DNA from: Chitinophaga polysaccharea
GTDB lineage: Bacteria > Bacteroidota > Bacteroidia > Chitinophagales > Chitinophagaceae
Assembly: GCF_007829335.1 (NCBI RefSeq)
Contig: NZ_VIWO01000001.1
Location: forward strand, 744,001-808,000
DNA length: 64,000 nt
Reading direction: 5' to 3'
The position numbers and the translations under genes were made by a program. Of this stretch, positions 16,721 to 24,667 are shown one piece after another; position 1 is the stretch's first letter, and each line of letters starts with the position of its first letter. The notes beneath the pieces were generated by a model. It was not told the DNA's origin, made no database searches, and saw only the letters and a program-made list of their open reading frames with translations.

Positions 16721-17632
16721 TTATTCCAGGTACAGCTCTTTTTTATCGTAGTTGATGATGAGTGTAAAATCCTTCCAGACATCGTAGCCAATGGAGCCGG
16801 CTACTTCTGTAAATACGCCAAGGTCGTCTATATCTTTGCTATAGCTGATGGGGACATTTTTTATGCTGTGCCCTCCTACTTCCAGCAAGGGAATGGAACT
16901 GTTGATATAGTACAGCACTTTAACCATATCCTGCACCCGGTCGGTATTGATAGTGGGTAAGGTATTCAGCTTGTTCTTATCTACATAAGGCCAGTTAAAG
17001 AGAATACCGTAATCGCCCCCGGTGGTGATGTGGTAATGGCCTGCCAGGCGCGTACCGTTGGGTAGTTGTATGGAAGCGTCGATAATGGGCGTAGTAAAGT
17101 TGAGTTGGAAATGCAGTAGTCTGCCAGTATTGCCTATAGGCGTTTTGCCTGGTTTGTACAGCAATAATTGCTGATGTTGATAATCCAGTTTTACAATAAA
17201 TGACTTCATGAGAGCTACACCAATGATACCATCTACCTGCCCCACATCGCTGAGATTTTCCAGGTAAACCTTCAGGTAAGGCAGGCGTTGGTCCTGGAGA
17301 TAAAGAGCATTGATGGTAGTAACGGCTGTTTTAACCATGGCGTTGTTCGTGCCTGTCATATAGGCTTCTCCGCTGTGTTTAAGGTGTAGTTTTTCAGCGG
17401 TGGGCATATGCAGGATAGTTACTTCCGCCCCGCTGTCGAAAATAAAATGTAGCGTATCCGTACTGCCCGACAGCAGTACAGGAATGATCACATGTTTATC
17501 CACCAGTTGAAAAGGGATCACTGCTACCGGGTTCCTGTTGTCGTCTGTTGCTGCAGCTGGGTTTTTACGCTGCGCATGGGCCGACAGCAGAGAACAAGAA
17601 AACGCGGTTACTATCCATAAAAAACGCCACAT
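16721..17632 (-). CDS. Secreted retropepsin-like protein with only one catalytic Asp
   Basis: The 303-residue protein has a signal peptide (MWRFLWIVTAFSCSLLSAHA). The first lobe has LHFIFDSGAEVTI (Asp66) and VDGIIGVALMKSF, typical of bacterial aspartyl protease-like domains. In the second lobe, where the matching Asp-Thr-Gly should stand, it reads HITTGGDYGI, with Thr203 instead of Asp. It therefore could not work as a normal two-lobed pepsin-type enzyme on its own. Thirteen bases separate it from the intact paralogue upstream, so the two are co-transcribed and may interact. Activity is uncertain. Confidence 0.75.
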   Translation of the reverse strand: MWRFLWIVTAFSCSLLSAHAQRKNPAAATDDNRNPVAVIPFQLVDKHVIIPVLLSGSTDTLHFIFDSGAEVTILHMPTAEKLHLKHSGEAYMTGTNNAMVKTAVTTINALYLQDQRLPYLKVYLENLSDVGQVDGIIGVALMKSFIVKLDYQHQQLLLYKPGKTPIGNTGRLLHFQLNFTTPIIDASIQLPNGTRLAGHYHITTGGDYGILFNWPYVDKNKLNTLPTINTDRVQDMVKVLYYINSSIPLLEVGGHSIKNVPISYSKDIDDLGVFTEVAGSIGYDVWKDFTLIINYDKKELYLE

Positions 17633-17645
17633 GACACAAATAACG

Positions 17646-18875
17646 TCAAAGAATACTTTTTATTGGCAATTTTTTGAGCATCAGCTCATTATCCCGGTTA
17701 ATCAGGCATACCGCACGGGTGCCGATGTTTTTTAATATGTCACGAAACAACTGGAGGTTAGGCCCCAGGTTATTGTTGATAGCCAGGATAATATCGCCCT
17801 TTTTAAAGCCGGCTTTTTCTGCCGGAGAACCCTTGATAATATCGGTGACTTCTACCCGGCCGTTGATCAGGTAAATAACCAGGCCGGTATAGGAGTAGTC
17901 GAACATATCCCGGAAGTGGGTATTGGGCACCATATAAATTTCTTTCTTCGCATAGTTGAGCGTAATGTTAAAGCGCCGTAGCAGATCGTTGCCGATCATG
18001 CCTCCCAGGAACGGATAGGCGGTAACGTTACTTTGATCATCGAAAATGTAGGTCGGTACATTTTTGAAGGTATAGTTGCCAATACGGAATTCGTTGATGG
18101 TAGTCAGCAACATGCTCATTTTGCCTCCCAGTCCCTGGGCTTCGGTTTGTATAATTTTTCTACTGCGGTGCCTTCTTTTTTCCAGCAGGCTGCTGTCGTT
18201 TACAAACTGTTGTGATAACAGCAGGCACATACCGGCGCCGGTATCAAAATAATAGCGGTTGGTGATTGTTCTGACATCGTTTCTCAAGGGAGCCGATACC
18301 AGTGGGATTTGCGTGAGAGAAGGCCGTAGTAACTGTCCTCCTCTCGGGTAATTAAATTTCCCTTTGGAATAGATAATAATTTCCTCGGTATCATAGTCTA
18401 CGGTGACGATATACCGGCTTAAGAGGCTATATCCCATAATACCATCTACCTGTATCCCATATACCTGGCTGATAAGCTCATAATCGTTGATATGAAAATC
18501 GAGGCTGTCTACTTTTAACCCGGGTAATACCAGGGAATGGTGCCTGGCGAAAGACACCGGTTTGGAGCTTCCCAATCCCTTGATGATCCGGTCTGACGGC
18601 TCCATTTTGATACCCATTCTCAGGCAGGTAGCCGTATCGAGCGAAATGCCTGCGCTGCCGGTGTCCAGGATAAACTGAAGGGTATCAGGGTGGTCATCGA
18701 GCAGGGCTTGTACAACTACTACCCCACCGTAATACTGTTTGAAATGAAAGCGGGTGATCAGGGTGGCGTCGGGGGTGCTATCGGTGACAAAAGAGGTGTT
18801 TCGGGCCTGGACATTGGTTGCTCCGGCAATGATTGCCAGTAATAACACAACGCGTAACAGAATTGGTCTAAGCAT
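17646..18875 (-). CDS. Secreted two-lobed aspartyl protease with a PDZ domain
   Basis: The 409-residue protein begins with a signal peptide-like segment (LLRVVLLLAIIAGATNVQA). Both pepsin-type lobes keep the catalytic triad: FILDTGSAGIS (Asp71) and YYFDTGAGMCLL (Asp211). A PDZ domain follows from about residue 320, with GSPAEKAGFKKGDIILAIN, ending near the C-terminus. PDZ domains bind peptide ends, so it probably acts as a periplasmic or surface protease, although bacterial members of this family are mostly uncharacterised. It is first in a two-gene operon. Confidence 0.83.
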   Translation of the reverse strand: MLRPILLRVVLLLAIIAGATNVQARNTSFVTDSTPDATLITRFHFKQYYGGVVVVQALLDDHPDTLQFILDTGSAGISLDTATCLRMGIKMEPSDRIIKGLGSSKPVSFARHHSLVLPGLKVDSLDFHINDYELISQVYGIQVDGIMGYSLLSRYIVTVDYDTEEIIIYSKGKFNYPRGGQLLRPSLTQIPLVSAPLRNDVRTITNRYYFDTGAGMCLLLSQQFVNDSSLLEKRRHRSRKIIQTEAQGLGGKMSMLLTTINEFRIGNYTFKNVPTYIFDDQSNVTAYPFLGGMIGNDLLRRFNITLNYAKKEIYMVPNTHFRDMFDYSYTGLVIYLINGRVEVTDIIKGSPAEKAGFKKGDIILAINNNLGPNLQLFRDILKNIGTRAVCLINRDNELMLKKLPIKSIL

Positions 18876-18924
18876 ACTGGGGAGTGCAGGAATGTGTATG
18901 ATGCTAAATTTAACATTAAAAAGT

Positions 18925-18952
18925 GTTTGTATAAAATATTTTTAATACAAAC
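18925..18952. promoter_or_regulatory. Inverted repeat between divergent promoters, possible operator
   Basis: GTTTGTAT (18925-18932) and ATACAAAC (18945-18952) are perfect reverse complements with centres 20 bp apart, two helical turns. It lies in the 134 bp between the aspartyl protease operon and mqnC, and reaches the expected -33 region of mqnC. A regulator binding site is inferred only. Confidence 0.35.
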
Positions 18953-18970
18953 GGTTAACTGCCTAAACAC

Positions 18971-18978
18971 TACCTTTG
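18971..18978 (+). promoter_or_regulatory. Candidate -7 promoter element of mqnC
   Basis: TACCTTTG matches TAnnTTTG exactly and lies 31 bp upstream of the mqnC ATG. Confidence 0.55.
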
Positions 18979-19009
18979 TTGGAGTTTTTCCCGGTTAGAA
19001 ATATAGCAC

Positions 19010-20134
19010 ATGGAACTTCAGGATTTATACAAAAAGGCGCAGCATTTCGAGTTTCTGACAGCTGCAGAAGGGGTTTACCTCTTTGAAAATGCACCGCTGG
19101 CGGAGCTGATGGAAATAGCCAACGAGTTACGGAAACAACAGGTACCTCATGGAAAGGTAACCTGGCAGATAGACAGGAACGTAAATACGACCAATGTATG
19201 TACGGCCAACTGTAAGTTCTGTAATTTTTACCGCATTCCTGGCCACAAAGAGGCCTATATTACGCCCATTGAAGAATACAAAAGGAAGATCGACGAAACG
19301 TTGAAGTATGGCGGCGACCAGCTGCTCTTGCAGGGAGGACACCACCCAGAGCTGGGACTGTCTTTTTATGTAAATCTCTTCAAAGAGTTAAAACAATTAT
19401 ATCCGGAGCTGAGGCTGCACACACTCGGTCCCCCCGAAGTGGCGCACATTACCAAGCTGGAAAAAAGTACACATATTGAAGTATTACGTGCTTTGAAAGA
19501 AGCCGGTATGGATAGCTTGCCCGGTGCTGGCGCAGAAATACTGAACGACCGGGTACGCCGGCTGATATCGAAAGGTAAATGCGGGGCACAGGAATGGCTG
19601 GACGTAATGCGGGCTGCACATAAACTGAACATTGCCTCCTCTGCCACCATGATGTTTGGTCACGTAGAAACCATAATGGAACGCTTTGAGCACCTGGTGG
19701 ATATCCGGCAGGTACAGAGCGGAAAACCCGAGGGGCATTATGGCTTTACCGCATTTATACCCTGGACATTCCAGGACGTAGACACCTTACTGGCCAAGAT
19801 CCGCGGTGTGCATAATATGACTACAGCGGAAGAATACATCCGTATGATTGCACTCAGCCGTATCATGTTACCGAATATTAAAAACATCCAGGCTTCCTGG
19901 TTAACGGTGGGTAAACAGGTTGCACAGCTCTGTTTGCATGCTGGCGCCAACGATTTTGGTTCTATCATGATTGAGGAAAACGTGGTAAGCGCTGCAGGGG
20001 CACCGCACCGGTTTACCTACTTATCTATGCAGGAGGCTATCCGTGAGGCTGGTTTCGAACCGCAGCTGCGTACACAGCTTTACCAGTTCAGGGAGCTCCC
20101 GGCATCGATCGAAGAGCAGGTAATCAACTACTAA
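19010..20134 (+). CDS. mqnC: Cyclic dehypoxanthinyl futalosine synthase (radical SAM)
   Basis: The 374-residue protein has the radical SAM cluster motif CTANCKFCNF (C-x3-C-x2-C), followed by QLLLQGGHHPELGL and SLPGAGAEILNDRVRRLIS, which are characteristic of MqnC and separate it from MqnE. MqnC closes the spiro ring that turns dehypoxanthine futalosine into the cyclic form in the futalosine route to menaquinone. This implies the organism makes menaquinone by that route. Other mqn genes are not in the window, so the pathway is dispersed. A terminator directly follows, so it is probably monocistronic. Confidence 0.93.
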   Translation: MELQDLYKKAQHFEFLTAAEGVYLFENAPLAELMEIANELRKQQVPHGKVTWQIDRNVNTTNVCTANCKFCNFYRIPGHKEAYITPIEEYKRKIDETLKYGGDQLLLQGGHHPELGLSFYVNLFKELKQLYPELRLHTLGPPEVAHITKLEKSTHIEVLRALKEAGMDSLPGAGAEILNDRVRRLISKGKCGAQEWLDVMRAAHKLNIASSATMMFGHVETIMERFEHLVDIRQVQSGKPEGHYGFTAFIPWTFQDVDTLLAKIRGVHNMTTAEEYIRMIALSRIMLPNIKNIQASWLTVGKQVAQLCLHAGANDFGSIMIEENVVSAAGAPHRFTYLSMQEAIREAGFEPQLRTQLYQFRELPASIEEQVINY

Positions 20135-20150
20135 AAATATCATCTCCTAA

Positions 20151-20181
20151 AAAAAGGGCACTACCATGTAGTGCCCTTTTT
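20151..20181 (+). terminator. Intrinsic terminator of mqnC
   Basis: A perfect 14-bp stem (20151-20164 and 20168-20181) with a 3-base loop and a T-rich tail, 16 bp after the mqnC stop. Confidence 0.9.
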
Positions 20182-20302
20182 ATTTTTTTACAAGGTGTTC
20201 ATTAGCAAGTCGTTAACAATTGAGAAAGAATTGTTAAAACTTCTATGTGGGTGTTACAAATGGCTGCTTTCTACGTCTAACAGGTAGAATTTAATCAAAT
20301 TA

Positions 20303-20310
20303 AAGGAGGG
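20303..20310 (+). promoter_or_regulatory. Strong Shine-Dalgarno sequence
   Basis: AAGGAGGG lies 3-10 bp before the lipoprotein ATG at 20314. Such strong Shine-Dalgarno sites are rare in Bacteroidota and in this window, and this one fixes the start. Confidence 0.7.
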
Positions 20311-20313
20311 AAT

Positions 20314-20937
20314 ATGAAAAAGCTGGGTCTTATCATGGCAGGATTAGCAATCATGACCATGGCAGCCTGTTCAAGCACAAAAGTAACGTCTTCCTGGCGT
20401 TCCAGTAATGCTCCGCAGCTGCAGAAGGATAACAAAATTATGGTGATGGCATTGGTACCTCAAAAAGATCGTACACTCCGTAGCCAGATGGAAAATTATA
20501 CAGTATCTGAACTGAGAAGGAAGGGATATAATGCAGTATCTGCCTTACAGACGTATGGTCCACAGGAAATGGGTAAAATGACCGAAAAGCAGGTAGTTCA
20601 GCAATTACAGGGAAGTGATGTAAACCAGGTCATGACGATTGTAATGCTGGATAAAGGTAGAGAAAGGACCTATGTTCCCAACTATTCTCCATACGGGTAT
20701 TACGGGTTCTGGCCTTACTACTCCATGTGGTATTCCAGGATGTACGCACCGGGATATTTTACCTACAATACGAAATACCAGTGGGAGGGTAACCTGTACG
20801 ATCTGAAAAGCGGACAATTGTTGTATTCCGTGCAATCACAGTCTTTTGATCCACCAACAACAGAAAGAATGGCCATTTTGTATGCACAGCGTGTGGTGAA
20901 AGATATGGCCAGACAACAGTTATTGGCGAAACAATAA
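20314..20937 (+). CDS. Lipoprotein of unknown function
   Basis: The 207-residue protein has a lipoprotein signal peptide, with the lipobox MAAC placing the lipidated Cys at residue 19, followed by SSTKVTSSWRS. The mature part begins with a predicted alpha/beta region (NKIMVMALVPQKDRTLR, VSELRRKGYNAVSA), then a Tyr/Trp/Pro-rich stretch (SPYGYYGFWPYYSMWYSRMY), then WEGNLYDLKSGQLLYSVQSQ. The pattern resembles DUF4136-like envelope lipoproteins, but I do not assign a family. It has a good ribosome binding site and its own terminator, so it is probably well expressed. Confidence 0.75.
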   Translation: MKKLGLIMAGLAIMTMAACSSTKVTSSWRSSNAPQLQKDNKIMVMALVPQKDRTLRSQMENYTVSELRRKGYNAVSALQTYGPQEMGKMTEKQVVQQLQGSDVNQVMTIVMLDKGRERTYVPNYSPYGYYGFWPYYSMWYSRMYAPGYFTYNTKYQWEGNLYDLKSGQLLYSVQSQSFDPPTTERMAILYAQRVVKDMARQQLLAKQ

Positions 20938-20965
20938 CAGGGGCTAATTATATAGCTTTTGAGAG

Positions 20966-21007
20966 ATGCAGCAAGCAGAGTGTTCCCTGCCTGCTGCATT
21001 TTTTTTA
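20966..21007 (+). terminator. Intrinsic terminator of the lipoprotein gene
   Basis: A 13-bp stem with one mismatch (20966-20978 and 20987-20999), 8-base loop and a run of nine T residues. Confidence 0.85.
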
Positions 21008-21080
21008 TCGTCTATAACTAAATGCTGGTTGGATTTTACATGAAATCGATGTATGTTTAACGCCCTTTATAAATCCAGCT

Positions 21081-21623
21081 ATGTTCGAAGTCACGATCAA
21101 TGAAAACATGTACCTGCGGCAACTGCAGGTGCAAGATGCTCCCCTGGTGTATAAGCAGCTGGACGTATCCCGGAAAAGCCTGAGAAAATTTTTACCCTGG
21201 GTGGACTATAATACCAATGAAGAACATTCCCTGCGTTTTATACAATTAATGCTGCGTAAGGCGGAAGAACAAGAGGCGGTAGCGCTGGGCATATGGTATC
21301 AGCAGCAGTTTTGCGGTGTAATAGACCTGCATGGCTGGGATCATCAGCTACAAAAGGCTGAAATCGGCTATTGGATCGGCGAGTCCTTTCAGGGTAAGGG
21401 TATTGCTACGGCTGCCTGTAAAGGGCTTATATCCTTCGCGTTTAAGAAGCTGCACCTGAATAAAATAGAAATCCGCTTTGTATTGCAAAATGAGAAAAGC
21501 GGGCAAATCCCAATCAAGCTGGGATTTGCCAAAGAAGGTACTTTACGTCATAGCGCCAAACTCCACGGACAATATGTTGATATGGTCGTGATGGGAATTT
21601 TGCGCCAGGACTGGAAATATTAG
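21081..21623 (+). CDS. GNAT family N-acetyltransferase (RimL/YdaF type)
   Basis: The 180-residue protein has the layout of RimL-like acetyltransferases: MYLRQLQVQDAPLVYKQLD, SLRKFLPWVDYNTNEEHSL, then AEIGYWIGESFQGKGIATAA (acetyl-CoA loop Gln-Gly-Lys-Gly-Ile-Ala) and IPIKLGFAKEGTLRHSAKL. This subgroup includes ribosomal-protein Ser N-acetyltransferases and related enzymes; the substrate is not known. The stop TAG (21621-21623) overlaps the stop of the convergent permease gene. Confidence 0.87.
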   Translation: MFEVTINENMYLRQLQVQDAPLVYKQLDVSRKSLRKFLPWVDYNTNEEHSLRFIQLMLRKAEEQEAVALGIWYQQQFCGVIDLHGWDHQLQKAEIGYWIGESFQGKGIATAACKGLISFAFKKLHLNKIEIRFVLQNEKSGQIPIKLGFAKEGTLRHSAKLHGQYVDMVVMGILRQDWKY

Positions 21624-23071
21624 CTTTTTATACTTTGTCTTACCTTACTGTGCTTCTTTCCATAAAAGTGGTAAATAACCATGCCTATGGCCATCCAGAT
21701 GATGAGCCGGAGCCACGTATCCCATGGCAAAAAGGCCATCATCACTGCACAGGTAAGAATTCCCATGATGGGCACGAATGGCACCCACGGTGTTTTGAAG
21801 GCGCGGGGAGCATCAGGCATAGAATGCCGCATCATCCATACGCCACCACATACAATTACAAAGGCCAACAAGGTCCCGATGCTGGTCATCTCCCCTACCA
21901 CCCTGATCGGTACCAGGGCTGCGAATAAGCTTACGAAAATACAGAAGAGAATATTCGATTTCCAGGGAGTGCGGTAACGGGGATGAACCTCCGAAAATAT
22001 TTTCGGCAGCAGTCCATCTTTAGACATAGAGTAGAATACCCTCGACTGGCCCCACAAATCCACCAGGATAACGGAGGTATACCCCACAATAATCGCCAAT
22101 ATAATCATCTGGCCCAGCCATTTATACGGTGTGTGTGCAATAGCGATAGCCACTGGTGCAGCGCTGTTTTTAAATGCCTGGTAAGGCGCCAGGCCGGTGA
22201 GCACATGCGCAAAAAGAATGAACAGCACTGTACATAGCGCCAGCGACCCCAGGATACCCACAGGCATATTGCGCCTTGGATTTTTGGTTTCTTGTGCAGC
22301 CGTACTTACAATATCAAAGCCCAGGTATACAAAAAAGATCACCCCGGCCCCTCTCAGGATGCCTGATACGCCAAATTCACCGAAAGTGCCGGTATTTTTT
22401 GGAATATAGGGAGTGAGGTTGGCCGGTTGTATGTATTTCCAGCCCAGGATGATGAAAACAAGTACCACGCCTACTTTCAACGATACTACTATTGCATTCC
22501 AGAGGGCAGAGCCCTTGCTGCCACGCATCAGGATGAGCGACATGAGTATTACGACCAATGCCGCCGGCAGGTTGAAATAGCCGTGCGTAGTAACGCCATT
22601 GGCCAGGGTAACGGCTTCAAAGGGCGAATGTACCAGTTGCGCAGGAAGATAGATCTGGTAGTGCGATAGAAACTCCACCAGGTAGTTAGACCAGCTGATG
22701 GCTACTGTGGCCGCTCCCACGGAAAATTCCAGCACCAGGTCCCAGCCTATAATCCAGGCCAGTTGCTCTCCCATAGTGGTATAAGCATAAGTATATGCGC
22801 TACCGGCTACGGGTATCATAGAAGCAAATTCGGCATAACAGAGGCCTGCAAAGGCGCAGCCAACGCCGGCTACAATAAAGGAAAGCGTAACTGCCGGCCC
22901 TGCGTTGTTGCCGGCTGCCGGTCCGGTAAGGGAAAATAACCCGGCGCCAATGATTACGCCCAGCCCCAGCATTAAAAGCTGAAACCCATTCAGCGAACGC
23001 TTCAGGGTATGTGTGTTTTCACTGGCCGACTCGTCGAGCAGCCAGGACAGAGGTTTCTTGTATTGCTTCAT
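21620..23071 (-). CDS. APC-superfamily amino acid permease
   Basis: The 483-residue protein has about 12 hydrophobic segments and the APC signatures GLGVIIGAGLFSLTGPAA near the N-terminus (unwound helix 1), SFIVAGVGCAFAGLCYAE and AYTYAYTTMGEQLAWIIGWD. It is closest to the cationic amino acid transporter branch (YhdG/YfnA type). It imports amino acids by proton or cation symport; the exact substrate is unknown. No operon partner is evident. The C-terminal end is short and basic (KKHSKVRQSIKS). Confidence 0.9.
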   Translation of the reverse strand: MKQYKKPLSWLLDESASENTHTLKRSLNGFQLLMLGLGVIIGAGLFSLTGPAAGNNAGPAVTLSFIVAGVGCAFAGLCYAEFASMIPVAGSAYTYAYTTMGEQLAWIIGWDLVLEFSVGAATVAISWSNYLVEFLSHYQIYLPAQLVHSPFEAVTLANGVTTHGYFNLPAALVVILMSLILMRGSKGSALWNAIVVSLKVGVVLVFIILGWKYIQPANLTPYIPKNTGTFGEFGVSGILRGAGVIFFVYLGFDIVSTAAQETKNPRRNMPVGILGSLALCTVLFILFAHVLTGLAPYQAFKNSAAPVAIAIAHTPYKWLGQMIILAIIVGYTSVILVDLWGQSRVFYSMSKDGLLPKIFSEVHPRYRTPWKSNILFCIFVSLFAALVPIRVVGEMTSIGTLLAFVIVCGGVWMMRHSMPDAPRAFKTPWVPFVPIMGILTCAVMMAFLPWDTWLRLIIWMAIGMVIYHFYGKKHSKVRQSIKS

Positions 23072-23131
23072 TATATTATCCTACTATTTTAGTGGACTAG
23101 TGCGCAAAAGTAGGATATTATTTATGAATTT

Positions 23132-23177
23132 ACGGATTTTGGATGCCGGCGTGTTTGATTCTGCATCCAAAATCCGT
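23132..23177 (-). terminator. Hairpin downstream of the isomerase gene
   Basis: A perfect 15-bp stem (arms 23132-23146 and 23163-23177) with a 16-base loop, 14 bp beyond the stop of the TIM-barrel gene. No long T-run is attached. Confidence 0.6.
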
Positions 23178-23190
23178 TATCCTCCTATAC

Positions 23191-24084
23191 TTATGCGATA
23201 TCGCAGATTTCAATAGCTTGTGACAGGGAGGCAATCTGGTCTTTGTGCGCGGGGATAAACTCCTGTGCTACGTGGCCTGTGAAGCCAGTTTCATAGATTG
23301 CTTTCATGATGGCTGGATAGTACAGTTCTTGGGTTTCGTCAATTTCATGACGGCCAGGTACCCCTCCCGTATGGTAGTGGGCAATATATTCGTGGTGGTC
23401 GCGGATATTGCGGATAACATCTCCTTCCATGATCTGCATATGATAGATGTCGTAGAGCAGCTTGAAGTTTGCAGAACCCACTGATTTACAAAGTGCTACG
23501 CCCCAGGCGGTGTGGTCGCACTGGTAGTCAGGGTGGTTTACTTTGCTATTGAGCAGCTCCATTACCAGGGTCACTTTTTTCTTTTCGGCATAGCCGATAA
23601 CGCGTTGCAGGCCCTTGGTACAGTTTTCAATGCCTTGCTCATCACTCATGCCATTACGGTTACCGGAGAAGCAGATCAAATTGGTGAAGCCGGCTTTCGC
23701 GGTTTCATCGATATAGTGTTTGAAGTATTCTTCCAGTTTGTCGTGGTGGGCGGGATTGTTAAACCCTTTGGTGATCCCCCATTCAGGGCCATTGCTGGCT
23801 ACCATGGCGGTGATCATATCATTTTTCTTCAGGATGCTGAAATCTTTCGGATCTACGAGGTCGATAGAGGGGATACCGATTTTTTTGGCGGCCTTGCACA
23901 GGTCGTCCAGAGGAATATTGTAACACCAGGCGCATACCGAGTGGTTGATTTTACCTTTCAACTTGTAATCAACTGCCTGCTCATGAGCAGATACCCTGTT
24001 GGACAGAGACGATAACGCGGTGGATGCTAAGGCCATGGAGGCAACTTTTTTGATCATATCGCGGCGTGAGTTTTCCTGGTGCAT
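23191..24084 (-). CDS. Tat-exported hydroxypyruvate isomerase-like TIM-barrel protein
   Basis: The 297-residue protein begins with a twin-arginine signal (NSRRDMIKKVASMALASTAL), so it is probably exported folded. The rest matches the xylose isomerase-like TIM-barrel family in the hydroxypyruvate isomerase branch: SVCAWCYNIPLDDLCKAAKK, KKVTLVMELLN (metal-binding Glu), NFKLLYDIYHMQIMEGDVI, and HVAQEFIP. Exported members are common in Bacteroidota and often act on sugars. The true substrate is unknown. It is transcribed alone. Confidence 0.82.
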   Translation of the reverse strand: MHQENSRRDMIKKVASMALASTALSSLSNRVSAHEQAVDYKLKGKINHSVCAWCYNIPLDDLCKAAKKIGIPSIDLVDPKDFSILKKNDMITAMVASNGPEWGITKGFNNPAHHDKLEEYFKHYIDETAKAGFTNLICFSGNRNGMSDEQGIENCTKGLQRVIGYAEKKKVTLVMELLNSKVNHPDYQCDHTAWGVALCKSVGSANFKLLYDIYHMQIMEGDVIRNIRDHHEYIAHYHTGGVPGRHEIDETQELYYPAIMKAIYETGFTGHVAQEFIPAHKDQIASLSQAIEICDIA

Positions 24085-24295
24085 AAAATGGTTTGCTTTT
24101 AAAGAGCCATCAATGTAATCGAAATAATGCTTATTTACAAGCCCCTGCTATCTTTTGGGGTAAAAAAGGGGAAATACGCATTTTGCTTTTTGCGTAGAAC
24201 CAACGGCTGTTCTCCCGCGTAAATATGGTAACTTACAGGTAGTATTTAAAATTGGTAAGTAATTTGTTTAAAGTAGAGAAAAGCGGAGGTTGAAA

Positions 24296-24586
24296 ATGCA
24301 AAAAAAGTATACTCCAAGTTTGTGGGTTTGCATATTGCTGGATGTAATAGGATGTGCCAGTTACGCGGTCCCGGTTTTAGGCGAGGCCAGTGATTTTATC
24401 TGGGCTCCGATTTCTGCCATTATTTTTTACCGTATGTTTGGCGGTTCTCCCCTCGCTACTTTTGGTAGTGTTTTTAACTTTATCGAGGAATTATTTCCGG
24501 GAACCGACTTTATCCCCACATTTACCATTGCGTGGGTATTAAAGCGGGTAATGGCCGGAAGGAGAACTACCGTTTCAGCGCAATAG
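24296..24586 (+). CDS. Small conserved membrane protein
   Basis: Start chosen at ATG 24296 because GGAGG lies at 24285-24289; a TTG at 24290 is less likely. The 96 residues contain at least two hydrophobic segments (SLWVCILLDVIGCASYAVPV and IWAPISAIIFYRMFGG) and a Phe/Pro-rich C-terminal third ending in a basic tail. I do not know its function. It is transcribed alone and convergent with the outer-membrane protein operon. Confidence 0.65.
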   Translation: MQKKYTPSLWVCILLDVIGCASYAVPVLGEASDFIWAPISAIIFYRMFGGSPLATFGSVFNFIEELFPGTDFIPTFTIAWVLKRVMAGRRTTVSAQ

Positions 24587-24605
24587 ATGATTCACTAAAA
24601 TAGCT

Positions 24606-24649
24606 AAGGGCTTTCATTTTGTGGCTACTGCCGCAAGATGAAAGCCCTT
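24606..24649. terminator. Hairpin between convergent genes
   Basis: Arms 24606-24617 and 24638-24649 pair perfectly over 12 bp with a 20-base loop, 20 bp after the small membrane protein gene and 18 bp before the end of the outer-membrane protein gene. Confidence 0.7.
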
Positions 24650-24667
24650 CACTCTTGGTGAAATTGC

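Noticed and set aside
24174..24195. Short inverted repeat TACGCA/TGCGTA before the small membrane protein gene
   Set aside because: Only six pairs and no clear neighbouring promoter element; too short to support.
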